DNA from: Clostridium sp.
GTDB lineage: Bacteria > Bacillota > Clostridia > Clostridiales > Clostridiaceae
Direction: 5' to 3'
NCBI GenBank assembly: GCA_022767515.1
Contig: JALENK010000076.1
Coordinates: forward strand, 62,001-126,000
Length of the DNA: 64,000 nucleotides
In this document: positions 56,360 to 64,000 of the stretch, in pieces
How the letters are laid out: each line of letters opens with the position of its first letter
How positions within the stretch are numbered: position 1 is the first letter of the stretch
The notes under the pieces: generated by a model
Told to the model about the DNA's origin: nothing
The model's database searches: none
The model's input: only the letters and a program-made list of their open reading frames with translations
Translations under genes and position numbers: made by a program

Positions 56360-57150
56360 AGTCGGATAATAGATATTTAGGGGCTCTTATAATTGCACCT
56401 ATATTAATTTTTATTTTTTTGGGTGGTCTTCCTTTGAAAATATTAACAATAATATTATCTATTATGGGAATGTATGAGTTTTATAGAGCAGTAAGAAAAA
56501 AAGAATTTAAACCATTAGATATTATCGGATATTTAATGCTTGTACTTTATTATGTTTTTTCTAATAGATTTGATATTTTAGCTTTTATTATAATACTAGG
56601 TACAATGCTTGTTCTTATTGTTCCAGTTATTAATTTAAAATATACATTCGTAGATTCTGCAATAACTATTCTTGGCTTCATTTATGTTGGTGTTTTCTTT
56701 AGCTTTTTATATTTGGTTGCAAGTAAATATAATGGAGCTTATTATGTATGGCTTATTTTCATTGGTTCGTGGATTACTGATACTGCAGCTTATTATTCTG
56801 GTAGATTGTTTGGGAAAACAAAGCTATGTCCTAAGGTTAGTCCTAAAAAAACAGTAGAAGGTTCTATTGGAGGACTAGTTGGAGCAATGATTTTTTCTGG
56901 GATTTATGGAATAATAATTAGTAATTATACAGATACATTTGCTATATATCATTTTTTCATAATAGGTGCTTTATGTGGCATTTTAAGTCAATTTGGTGAT
57001 TTAGTAGCATCATCAGTAAAGAGATATGTTGATGTTAAGGATTATAGCCATTTAATACCAGGACATGGTGGAGTATTAGATAGATTTGATTCTATTTTAT
57101 TTTCGGGTATTGTGGTATTTACATATTTGACTTTAGTTATAGGATTATAG
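56356..57150 (+). CDS. cdsA: Phosphatidate cytidylyltransferase
   Basis: Makes CDP-diacylglycerol, the branch point for anionic phospholipids. 264 residues, seven to eight membrane helices, with the C-terminal signature SVKRYVDVKDYSHLIPGHGGVLDRFDS and the SPKKTVEGSIGG motif. The start is GTG 56356, seven bases after AGGAGG, overlapping the uppS stop by four bases. A strong terminator follows, so the usual cdsA-dxr coupling is broken here. Confidence 0.96.
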   Translation: MKSDNRYLGALIIAPILIFIFLGGLPLKILTIILSIMGMYEFYRAVRKKEFKPLDIIGYLMLVLYYVFSNRFDILAFIIILGTMLVLIVPVINLKYTFVDSAITILGFIYVGVFFSFLYLVASKYNGAYYVWLIFIGSWITDTAAYYSGRLFGKTKLCPKVSPKKTVEGSIGGLVGAMIFSGIYGIIISNYTDTFAIYHFFIIGALCGILSQFGDLVASSVKRYVDVKDYSHLIPGHGGVLDRFDSILFSGIVVFTYLTLVIGL

Positions 57151-57154
57151 TTTG

Positions 57155-57197
57155 ATAGCCGTTTGATTATATAAAGTAATCAAATGGCTATTGTTTT
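57155..57197 (+). terminator. Terminator after cdsA
   Basis: A 15-bp stem (57155-57169 with 57177-57191; one G-T pair), 7-base loop, and a TGTTTT tail. Confidence 0.85.
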
Positions 57198-57238
57198 CAT
57201 ATATTTAATTAAATTAATTATGAAGTGATAAAAATATT

Positions 57239-58180
57239 ATGAAGTTAGAAGTAAAGTGTAAGATTATAATTAGGCTTTTGATATCTTTACTATTTGTAAT
57301 GCTAATATGTATAGTATTAAAAAAGTATTTGCAGCCAATTATAATAATGATTATATTAGTGTTACTTATTTATCCACTTTATAATAAAATAAGCAAGAAA
57401 ATAAAATATAAAAGGCTTAGTATACTTTTTTGCCTTTTTATTATAAATTTTATTTTTTTTATGATTGTATTTTTTTTGGGACATTCGATAGTTAATTTTA
57501 TTGATGAAATTGTATATAATAATCTTAAATTTATTCAGGAAAAAATGAGCTATTTTACAGATATATTTAAACCAGAATTCATATATAAGATTGTGGATAA
57601 GATAAATTTGAAGGCTGGGGCAATATATTCTGGAAAGTTTATAGTAGATTATTTTATTGGGAATATATGTTGTTATCTATTCCTGCTAGATAAAGATAAA
57701 ATTATTAATTATATTTTTTATTTAATGCCAATAAAGGCTAGAGAGATGTATAAGAATAAAAAATATATAGTTGGCAAAATAATTAAAATTGAAGCAGGAT
57801 TAGTTATAATGAACACGATATTGATAATTATAGGATTTATTATATTTAAAATACCTTATAGTTTTATACTTGGAGTGATTTGTGGTATAGTAGATGTGCT
57901 TCCTTATGTTGGAACTATAATTGTTTTTATTCCCATAATAGTATACAATATAATATTGAAAGATTATGTAAAAGTAATAGGGCTTATAAGTTTATTTGTT
58001 TTACTTAAAATAATTAGGGAATTAATAGAATATAAGTTATTAGGTCAAAAATTAGAATTACATCCTTTTGCTGTAATAATATCAGTATATTTGGGAATAA
58101 AGATATTAGGATTAATTGGAGTTTTTGCAGGGCCAGCTTATTGCATATTAGCTAAGGAAATAATTATTTGCTCAAAATAA
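57239..58180 (+). CDS. AI-2E family / YtvI-like membrane protein
   Basis: 313 residues, very rich in Ile, Leu and Lys, with about seven membrane helices. The C-terminal half has the AI-2E (PF01594-type) features GVICGIVDVLPYVGTIIVFIP and KLELHPFAVIISVYLGIK followed by GVFAGP. These C-terminal features resemble the sporulation branch, YtvI, more than the TqsA exporter. The N-terminal half is shorter and less recognisable than in most members (340-370 residues). It lies between cdsA and dxr, interrupting the usual order and isolated from cdsA by a terminator. ATG is preceded by a modest GAAGTGAT. The function is not known. Confidence 0.78.
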   Translation: MKLEVKCKIIIRLLISLLFVMLICIVLKKYLQPIIIMIILVLLIYPLYNKISKKIKYKRLSILFCLFIINFIFFMIVFFLGHSIVNFIDEIVYNNLKFIQEKMSYFTDIFKPEFIYKIVDKINLKAGAIYSGKFIVDYFIGNICCYLFLLDKDKIINYIFYLMPIKAREMYKNKKYIVGKIIKIEAGLVIMNTILIIIGFIIFKIPYSFILGVICGIVDVLPYVGTIIVFIPIIVYNIILKDYVKVIGLISLFVLLKIIRELIEYKLLGQKLELHPFAVIISVYLGIKILGLIGVFAGPAYCILAKEIIICSK

Positions 58181-58193
58181 AGGAGTGATTAGT

Positions 58194-59354
58194 GTGAGAA
58201 AAATATCTATATTAGGTGCTACTGGTTCTATTGGTACACAAACATTAGATGTTGTAAGAAAATCAAAGGATAAGTTTAAGATTGAAGGTATAAGTGCAAA
58301 CTCTTCAACTGATAAAATGTTAGGAATAATTAAAGAATTTTCACCAAAGTATGTAGCGATGATGGATGAAAATGCAGGTATTGAACTTAAAAGATTATGT
58401 GAAGAAAATAAATTAGATGTTCAGATTTATTTTGGAATGGATGGGCTTATTAAAATTGCAACTTTAGAAGAAATTGATATGGTTGTTACTTCTGTTGTGG
58501 GAATGATAGGGCTAAGACCAACATTAGAAGCAATTAAAGCTAAAAAGGATATTGCTTTAGCAAATAAAGAGACTTTAGTAGTTGCAGGTAAGCTTGTTAT
58601 GGAAGCAGCTAAAGAAAATGGTGTGTTTATTTATCCAGTTGATTCTGAACATGGTGCTATATTTCAGTCATTAAGAGGCAATGATATTAAAACTATGAAA
58701 AAGATTATATTAACAGCATCAGGTGGACCTTTTAGAGGTAAGAAAGAAGCTGAGCTTAAGAATATATCTGTAAGTGAGGCATTGAATCATCCTAATTGGA
58801 GTATGGGAAATAAAATAACAATTGATTCTGCTACATTAATGAATAAAGGATTAGAGGTTATTGAGGCTCATTTTTTATTTGATTGCCCATATGATAATAT
58901 TCAGGTGGTTGTTCATAAAGAAAGCATTGTTCATTCAATGGTAGAATATAAAGATGGAAGCATTATAGCACAGATGGGTTCTGCTGATATGAGACTTCCT
59001 ATACAATATGCTTTAAATAAAACAGTTAGAGAAGAAGAAATAGCAAATACAATTGATTTTTATGAAATAACAAATTTATCTTTTGAAAAGCCAGATATGG
59101 ATACATTTAGATGTTTAAAGCTTGCTTTTGAAGCAGGAAGAAAAGGTATGCTTTATCCAACTATATTAAATGCGGCAAATGAAGTGGCAGTAGCATTGTT
59201 TTTAAATCAAAAAATTAGTTTTCTAGATATTAGCAAGGTTATAGAAGAAGCTTTAAACTGTTTTGATTCTGAGGCAAAACAGGAAGTAGAGTTAGAAAAT
59301 ATATTAAAGTTAGATCAAAAAGTTAGAGAATATGTAAGTAAAAAATATAATTAG
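58194..59354 (+). CDS. dxr: 1-deoxy-D-xylulose 5-phosphate reductoisomerase
   Basis: The first committed step of the MEP isoprenoid pathway; target of fosmidomycin. 386 residues: NADPH site ILGATGSIGTQTLDV, ALANKETLVVAG, VDSEHGAIFQSL, TASGGPFR and HPNWSMGNKITIDSATLMNKGLE. I chose GTG 58194, eight bases after AAGGAG (58180-58185); the longer GTG frame at 58185 overlaps that site. It leads dxr-rseP-ispG, with ispG a later MEP enzyme. Confidence 0.97.
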   Translation: MRKISILGATGSIGTQTLDVVRKSKDKFKIEGISANSSTDKMLGIIKEFSPKYVAMMDENAGIELKRLCEENKLDVQIYFGMDGLIKIATLEEIDMVVTSVVGMIGLRPTLEAIKAKKDIALANKETLVVAGKLVMEAAKENGVFIYPVDSEHGAIFQSLRGNDIKTMKKIILTASGGPFRGKKEAELKNISVSEALNHPNWSMGNKITIDSATLMNKGLEVIEAHFLFDCPYDNIQVVVHKESIVHSMVEYKDGSIIAQMGSADMRLPIQYALNKTVREEEIANTIDFYEITNLSFEKPDMDTFRCLKLAFEAGRKGMLYPTILNAANEVAVALFLNQKISFLDISKVIEEALNCFDSEAKQEVELENILKLDQKVREYVSKKYN

Positions 59355-59365
59355 GAGGAATAAAA

Positions 59366-60379
59366 TTGAAATATGTATTAGCAGTTTTAGCTTTAGGTGT
59401 TTTAATTATTGTTCATGAGCTTGGACATTTTATTATGGCTAAAGTAAACAAAGTTAAAGTAATTGAATTTACTATAGGTATGGGACCTAAAATATTTACA
59501 TATCAAGGAAAGGAAACAAAGTATTGTTTATCATTATTTCCAGTTGGTGGATATGTACAGATGCTTGGTCAAGGGGAAGAATCTGATGATGAAGCAAGTT
59601 TTACTCAAAAATCAGCATTTAGAAGATTTACAATTGTTATTGCTGGAGTAGTTATGAATTTTATTCTTGCAATTATTTTGTTTACAGTATGTATATGTCA
59701 TTCTGGATATATTACAAATGATATAAAAGAAATTAATGCTAATGGTCCAGCAGCACAGGCTGGAATGGAAGTTGGGGATACTATAACTGAAGTTAATGGA
59801 AGTAAAGTTCTTACATATGTAGACTATTCTATTGAATCTCCAGGCGCTAATGGAGAGGATATTAAGCTTAAAGTGGATAGAAATGGTGAAAGTAAGGAAT
59901 TAACAATAAAACCTGAGTTATTAGAAGAGGAAAATAGATATATAATAGGAGTTACATTTGATTCTATAAAAGAACCTACAGTACTACAAGGATTTAAACA
60001 AAGCTTTAAAGAATCTGGAAGTTTAATTATGCAAACTATGAAGGTGTTTGGAAGACTAATTACAGGTAGAGGTAATTTTGCTACAGATTTAGGAGGACCA
60101 GTTACAGTAATAAATTTATCAGCAGGTGCTGCTGAAGCTGGTATGTGGGATTTAATGAATCTTGTTGCTATTTTATCAATAAGTTTAGCTGTATTTAATA
60201 TATTACCGATTCCAGCTCTTGATGGAGGATGGTCAGTAATGTTAATTATTGAAATGATAACTAGAAAGAAGGTTCCACAAAAAGTTACAAATGTTCTTAA
60301 TACAATATTCTTTATTTTATTAATGCTATTAGTAGTAGCTGTTACAATTAAAGATATATTATATCCTATTAGCTATTAG
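59366..60379 (+). CDS. rseP: Site-2 intramembrane zinc metalloprotease RseP
   Basis: Cleaves membrane-anchored regulators and remnant signal peptides within the bilayer (RasP in Bacillus). 337 residues: HELGH zinc motif at residues 17-21 in the first membrane helix, a PDZ domain (about 110-200) and the third ligand NILPIPALDGG in the C-terminal helices. The start is TTG 59366 after TTAGGAGGAATAAAA; no ATG is available before the zinc motif. It sits between dxr and ispG, as in most Firmicutes. Confidence 0.96.
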   Translation: MKYVLAVLALGVLIIVHELGHFIMAKVNKVKVIEFTIGMGPKIFTYQGKETKYCLSLFPVGGYVQMLGQGEESDDEASFTQKSAFRRFTIVIAGVVMNFILAIILFTVCICHSGYITNDIKEINANGPAAQAGMEVGDTITEVNGSKVLTYVDYSIESPGANGEDIKLKVDRNGESKELTIKPELLEEENRYIIGVTFDSIKEPTVLQGFKQSFKESGSLIMQTMKVFGRLITGRGNFATDLGGPVTVINLSAGAAEAGMWDLMNLVAILSISLAVFNILPIPALDGGWSVMLIIEMITRKKVPQKVTNVLNTIFFILLMLLVVAVTIKDILYPISY

Positions 60380-60391
60380 GAGGGTGAAAAG

Positions 60392-61441
60392 TTGAATAGA
60401 TTAGATACAAGAAAAGTAATGGTTAAGGATGTACCTATAGGTGGTAAATCAGAAATTGTTATTCAATCAATGACTAATACAGATACACGTGATGTAAATA
60501 AGACAATAGAGCAGATTAAAGAATTATATATAGCAGGATGTCAAATTGTAAGATGTGCAGTTTTGGATATGGAGGCTGCAGAAGCGATTAAGGAAATAGT
60601 TCAGTTATCTCCAATACCAGTAGTTGCTGACATACATTTTGATTATAAATTGGCTTTAAAGGTTATAGAAAATGGGATATCTGCACTTAGAATTAACCCT
60701 GGAAATATTGGAAGTAAGGATAGGGTTTTAATGGTTGTTAAGGCTGCTAAGGAAAAAAACATTCCTATAAGAATAGGTGTTAATTCGGGTTCACTTGAAA
60801 AAGAAATTTTAGCTAAATATGGTAAACCTACAGCAGAAGCCCTAGTTGAAAGTGCATTAAAACATGTTAAAATCTTAGAAGAACTTGATTTTTATGATAT
60901 AGTGATATCTATAAAATCATCTGATGTTCAGACTATGATTGAAGCATATAGACTTATGAGTCAAAAATGTGACTATCCTCTTCATCTAGGGGTAACAGAG
61001 TCAGGAACAACATTTAAGGGAACAATAAAGTCAAGTATTGGTATTGGTACTTTGATTGCAGAAGGCATAGGAGATACTATAAGAGTATCTTTAACTAGCA
61101 ATCCAGTTGATGAAATTAAGGTGGCAAAAGAAATATTAAAGGCACTTGGAGAAAGAAAAGAAGGAATTGAATTTGTATCTTGTCCTACTTGTGGAAGAAC
61201 TCAGATTGACTTGATTGGAATTGCAAATGAAGTAGAAAAAAGACTTGAAAATATAAATAAAAATATAAAGGTCGCTGTAATGGGATGCGTTGTAAATGGA
61301 CCAGGTGAGGCTAGAGAAGCTGATATAGGAATTGCTGGTGGTATAGGCGAAGGATTAATATTTAAAAAAGGTCAAATTATTAAAAAGGTCAAAGAAAATG
61401 AGCTAGTTAATGAATTAATGAAAGAAATAGAAAAATTATAA
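60392..61441 (+). CDS. ispG: 4-hydroxy-3-methylbut-2-enyl diphosphate synthase (ferredoxin/flavodoxin)
   Basis: Late MEP pathway enzyme that converts MEcPP to HMBPP using a [4Fe-4S] cluster. 349 residues: [31 protein letters not shown] and cluster ligands in SCPTCGR (about 263-269) and [10 protein letters not shown] (about 298). The start is TTG 60392, eight bases after GGAGG. With dxr it gives the window two of seven MEP steps. In B. subtilis proS and polC lie nearby before rimP; here a terminator region follows instead. Confidence 0.97.
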   Translation: MNRLDTRKVMVKDVPIGGKSEIVIQSMTNTDTRDVNKTIEQIKELYIAGCQIVRCAVLDMEAAEAIKEIVQLSPIPVVADIHFDYKLALKVIENGISALRINPGNIGSKDRVLMVVKAAKEKNIPIRIGVNSGSLEKEILAKYGKPTAEALVESALKHVKILEELDFYDIVISIKSSDVQTMIEAYRLMSQKCDYPLHLGVTESGTTFKGTIKSSIGIGTLIAEGIGDTIRVSLTSNPVDEIKVAKEILKALGERKEGIEFVSCPTCGRTQIDLIGIANEVEKRLENINKNIKVAVMGCVVNGPGEAREADIGIAGGIGEGLIFKKGQIIKKVKENELVNELMKEIEKL

Positions 61442-61505
61442 CTTGTAAAAGGGCAAAAAATGTGTTATGCTCTTTATAAGAGATTTAATTAATAGCTTGT
61501 AAGAT

Positions 61506-61530
61506 GAGAGTGGGATACAAACCCGCTCTT
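61506..61530 (+). repeat. GC-rich hairpin upstream of the rimP terminator
   Basis: GAGAGTGGG (61506-61514) pairs with CCCGCTCTT (61522-61530; two G-T pairs) around ATACAAA. It stands ahead of a terminator hairpin in the 222-base gap between ispG and rimP. Its role is unknown; possibilities are a tandem terminator or part of a leader RNA. Confidence 0.6.
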
Positions 61531-61541
61531 TCTATTTGTCC

Positions 61542-61571
61542 TGCAACTACTTTATTTTAGTTGCATTTTTT
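61542..61571 (+). terminator. Terminator between ispG and rimP
   Basis: TGCAACTA (61542-61549) pairs with TAGTTGCA (61558-61565), 8-base loop, then six T. It closes the dxr-ispG unit or acts within a leader of the rimP-nusA operon. Confidence 0.85.
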
Positions 61572-61663
61572 ATTAGAATTTATGTTAATTATGTAATATT
61601 AAAAAATATATATAATATTATGTAGTATGGAAATAATATTATAAGCAAAGGAGGTAAAAAATT

Positions 61664-62119
61664 ATGAATGATGCACTAATTGAAAAGATATATGAATTAT
61701 GTGAGCCTATTGCAAAAGAGCTTAATGATGAAATTTACCATATTGAATATGTTAAAGAAAATGGTGAATATTACTTGAGAGTGTATATAGATAAAGAGGC
61801 TGGTGTTAGGATTAACGATTGTGAAGATTTTTCAAGAGCAGTAAATCCTCTATTAGATGAAAAAGATTATATAAAAGACCAATATTTCTTTGAGGTATCT
61901 TCTCCAGGATTAAATAGAAAGTTATTTACTATAGAACATTATAAAAAATACATAAATAGAGAGATAAAAGTAATTTTGAAAAGTGCTATTAATGGAAGTA
62001 AAACTCATATAGGAATATTGAAGTCTGTTAATGAAGATGCAATTACTATTATGCAAGATGAAGAATTAACAATTTTAATGGATAAAATTAAATCCGCTAA
62101 TTTAGAAGGGGAAATATAA
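61664..62119 (+). CDS. rimP: Ribosome maturation factor RimP
   Basis: Needed for 30S maturation. 151 residues in two small domains: EIYHIEYVKENGEYYLRVYIDKEAGVRINDCEDFSRAV and the FEVSSPGLNRKLF signature, then an SH3-like C-terminal part. ATG 61664 follows AAGGAGGTAAAAAATT. It leads rimP-nusA-rnpM-ylxQ-infB, conserved throughout Firmicutes. Confidence 0.95.
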   Translation: MNDALIEKIYELCEPIAKELNDEIYHIEYVKENGEYYLRVYIDKEAGVRINDCEDFSRAVNPLLDEKDYIKDQYFFEVSSPGLNRKLFTIEHYKKYINREIKVILKSAINGSKTHIGILKSVNEDAITIMQDEELTILMDKIKSANLEGEI

Positions 62120-62136
62120 TTTAGGAGGATGTAGAG

Positions 62137-63195
62137 ATGAACGAGGATTTTATAAGAGCTTTAAAGGAGTTAGTTAAGGAAAAGGGGATTAGTGAAGAAT
62201 TAATTTTTACAACTATTGAAGATGCAATGGTTGCAGCATATAAGAAGAATTATGCAAATGCAAATACTTCAGCACAAAATGTTAGAGTAAGCATGGACAG
62301 AGAAACAGGAGAAATAAAGGTATTTTCTCAAAAAGTTGTTTGTGAAGAAGTATATGATGATGTAACTGAAATATCATTAGAAGATGCAAAGGAAATAGAT
62401 CCAAGATATAAAGAAGATGATATAGTAGAAATTGAAGTTACACCAAGAAATTTTGGAAGAGTAGCAGCTCAATTAGCTAAGCAAGTGGTTACTCAAAGAA
62501 TTAAAGAAGCTGAAAGAAAAATTATTTATGATGAGTTTAAAGAAAAAGAAAAAGATATAATTCAAGGAATTGTAATAAGAAAAGATAAAGATATGGTTTA
62601 TGTTGATCTTGGTAAGAGAGAAGGAGTTCTTACAGTTAAAGAACAAATAGAAGGTGAATCATATAACTTTAATGACAGATTAAAATTATATATAGTAGAA
62701 GTAAAAGAAGGCTCTAAGGGACCTCAAATTCATGTTTCAAGAACGCATCCAAATTTAGTTAAGAGATTGTTTGAACTAGAAGTTCCAGAAATATTTAATG
62801 GTACTGTTGAAATAAAAAGTATTTCAAGAGAAGCAGGTTCGAGAAGTAAGATTGCTGTTTATTCAAATGATGAATCAGTAGATCCAATGGGAGCATGTGT
62901 TGGTCCAAAGGGAACAAGAGTACAAAAAATTGTAGAAGAATTAAAAAATGAAAAGATAGACATAGTTAAATGGAGCAAGGATCCAGTTGAGTATATTGCA
63001 AATGCTTTAAGCCCAGCTGTAGTAAAAAGTGTAGAAGTTGATGAAGAAACAAAGTCTGCAAAGGTAGTAGTTGATGATAAACAATTATCTTTAGCTATCG
63101 GTAAGGAAGGTCAAAATGTAAGATTGGCAGCTAAGTTAACTAATTGGAAAATAGATATAAATAGTGTTTCTCAAGTCGAAAATATAGAAGAATAG
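62137..63195 (+). CDS. nusA: Transcription termination/antitermination factor NusA
   Basis: Binds RNA polymerase and nascent RNA to promote pausing, termination and antitermination. 352 residues, the short Firmicute form: N-terminal RNA-polymerase-binding domain (1-~125), S1 domain (GIVIRKDKDMVYVDLGKREGVL), and KH1-KH2 (DPMGACVGPKGTRVQKIVEEL, and AIGKEGQNVRLAAKLT). It has no C-terminal acidic repeats. ATG follows TTTAGGAGGATGTAGAG. Confidence 0.97.
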   Translation: MNEDFIRALKELVKEKGISEELIFTTIEDAMVAAYKKNYANANTSAQNVRVSMDRETGEIKVFSQKVVCEEVYDDVTEISLEDAKEIDPRYKEDDIVEIEVTPRNFGRVAAQLAKQVVTQRIKEAERKIIYDEFKEKEKDIIQGIVIRKDKDMVYVDLGKREGVLTVKEQIEGESYNFNDRLKLYIVEVKEGSKGPQIHVSRTHPNLVKRLFELEVPEIFNGTVEIKSISREAGSRSKIAVYSNDESVDPMGACVGPKGTRVQKIVEELKNEKIDIVKWSKDPVEYIANALSPAVVKSVEVDEETKSAKVVVDDKQLSLAIGKEGQNVRLAAKLTNWKIDINSVSQVENIEE

Positions 63196-63214
63196 TCAAA
63201 AATGAGGTGTTTTT

Positions 63215-63481
63215 ATGAAAGTGAAAAAAATACCAATGAGAATGTGTACTGGATGTATGGAAATGAAACCTAAAAAAGAACTTATTAGAATAGTTAAAAG
63301 TCCAGAAGGTGAAGTATCTGTTGATTTGACAGGGAAAAAATCAGGAAGAGGAGCTTATATTTGTAAAAGTGCTGAGTGTTTAGAAAAAGCTTTTAAGGCA
63401 AAGAGACTAAGCAGAAACCTTGATGTTTCAATCAGCGAGGAAATTTATAACAAATTAAGAAGTGAAGTGCAAAATGGATAA
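63215..63481 (+). CDS. rnpM: RNase P modulator RnpM (YlxR)
   Basis: 88 residues of the YlxR family: MRMCTGCMEMKPKKELIRIVKSPEGEV start with CxGC, and KSGRGAYICKSAECLEKAFK with a second Cys pair. The B. subtilis homologue binds the RNase P RNA and modulates its activity. ATG 63215 follows GAGGTGTTTTT. It overlaps ylxQ by eight bases. Confidence 0.93.
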   Translation: MKVKKIPMRMCTGCMEMKPKKELIRIVKSPEGEVSVDLTGKKSGRGAYICKSAECLEKAFKAKRLSRNLDVSISEEIYNKLRSEVQNG

Positions 63482-63788
63482 GTTTTTGAATTTTTTAGGG
63501 TTAGTTAAAAAATCAGGCAAGTTAGTTGAAGGATATAGTAAGTGTGATGAACAAAGAAACAGGAATGAATTTTATTTGTTTATTGTTTCCAAGGATGCAT
63601 CAGATAATTCAAAGGACAAATTTAAAAAACATTGTGAAAATAAAAATATAATTTATATAAATGATTTTACTAAAAAGGAATTAGGTGAAGCTGTAGGAAG
63701 ACCAGAAGTCAATATAATAGGGATTTTGGATTTGAATATGGCAAATAAGTTATTTAGTATTTATCAGGAGGATAAGTTTATGGAATAA
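63474..63788 (+). CDS. ylxQ: L7Ae-family ribosomal-like protein YlxQ
   Basis: 104 residues in the L7Ae/L30e RNA-binding fold: MDKFLNFLGLVKKSGKLVEGYSKC, then LFIVSKDASDNSKDKFKKHC and FTKKELGEAVGRPEVNIIGI. Such proteins bind kink-turns. I chose ATG 63474 (overlapping rnpM) over GTG 63462 because the product then begins like other YlxQ proteins. The ribosome-binding site is weak, so coupling to rnpM is likely. Confidence 0.9.
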   Translation: MDKFLNFLGLVKKSGKLVEGYSKCDEQRNRNEFYLFIVSKDASDNSKDKFKKHCENKNIIYINDFTKKELGEAVGRPEVNIIGILDLNMANKLFSIYQEDKFME

Positions 63789-63806
63789 TTATTTGGAGGT
63801 GGCTTT

Positions 63807-64000
63807 ATGTCAAAAATAAGAGTATATGAATTGGCAAAGGAATTAGAGAGAAGTTCAAAGGAATTAATAACTTTATTAATGGAAGAGTTTGGTGTTGAAG
63901 TAAAGAATCATATGAGTGTAATCGAAGAGGAAGATGCAGAATTAATTAAAGAATATTTGGAATCAAATAATGATAAAGAAACTGCAACTAGTAAGGTGGC
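63807..64000 (+). CDS. infB: Translation initiation factor IF-2, 3' truncated by window
   Basis: 64 complete codons are visible before the window ends. The start [20 protein letters not shown] with [28 protein letters not shown] is the IF2-N domain, repeated at the N-terminus of IF-2. ATG 63807 follows TTGGAGGTGGCTTT. The GTPase domain lies outside. Position after rnpM-ylxQ confirms the call. Confidence 0.95.
   Translation, partial: MSKIRVYELAKELERSSKELITLLMEEFGVEVKNHMSVIEEEDAELIKEYLESNNDKETATSKV

Noticed and set aside
61459..61491. Ten-codon ATG frame after ispG
   Set aside because: No clear ribosome-binding site and no conserved feature.

Overview
The window is a stretch of core chromosome from a low-GC, spore-forming Firmicute, most likely a Clostridium (sensu stricto) species. 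The evidence is the strong A+T richness, AGGAGG-type ribosome-binding sites before nearly every gene, the sporulation genes spoIVA, spoVM, ylbJ and a ytvI-like gene, clostridial Pta-AckA acetate metabolism, CodY, and gene orders typical of clostridia (gpsA-spoIVA; yicC-remA-gmk-rpoZ-coaBC-priA-def-fmt; coaD to pta-ackA to plsX-acpP-rnc-smc-ftsY-ylxM-ffh; rpsP-khpA-rimM-trmD-rplS; topA-codY-rpsB-tsf-pyrH-frr-uppS-cdsA; dxr-rseP-ispG; rimP-nusA-rnpM-ylxQ-infB). About sixty genes are present and almost all lie on the + strand. Only rpmB, ylbJ, tmcAL and yraN run the other way. I see no tRNA, rRNA, CRISPR array, insertion sequence or prophage, and no gene-free stretch above 300 bases.

Layout. 1-5.4 kb: end of gpsA, spoIVA, then a metallophosphoesterase, a HAD hydrolase and a cation efflux protein. 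5.5-20.6 kb: a long housekeeping run for nucleotide and CoA synthesis, replication restart, N-formyl-methionine handling, rRNA methylation, the PrpC/PrkC Ser/Thr signalling pair, rsgA, rpe and thiN. 20.6-26.9 kb: the 22-codon spoVM, rpmB (-), the Asp23/FakA pair, recG, rsmD and coaD. 26.9-29.3 kb: ylbJ and tmcAL on the minus strand, divergent from pta-ackA. 29.4-42 kb: acetate, fatty-acid and phospholipid genes, RNase III, SMC and the signal-recognition-particle genes. 42-46 kb: ribosomal proteins with maturation factors and an L19-type leader. 46-55 kb: yraN (-), comM, dprA, topA, codY, rpsB-tsf, pyrH, frr. 55.5-61.4 kb: polyprenyl, phospholipid and isoprenoid synthesis plus the site-2 protease. 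61.6-64 kb: the nusA-infB operon, cut by the window end.

Most of the window is ordinary, well-conserved core genome; I found no novel multigene system. The observations most worth following are: (a) two genes, khpA and uppS, where a strong Shine-Dalgarno is separated from the start codon by a palindrome or hairpin that would bring them together when folded; (b) a full-length yraN on the minus strand that has no ATG, GTG or TTG at its expected start and seems to begin at CTG; (c) two very short genes, spoVM and an unrecognised 30-residue membrane peptide in front of smc; (d) structured leaders before rplS and rpsB; (e) a run of non-AUG starts across the uppS-ispG block; and (f) an unusually acidic segment next to the membrane helix of PrkC.
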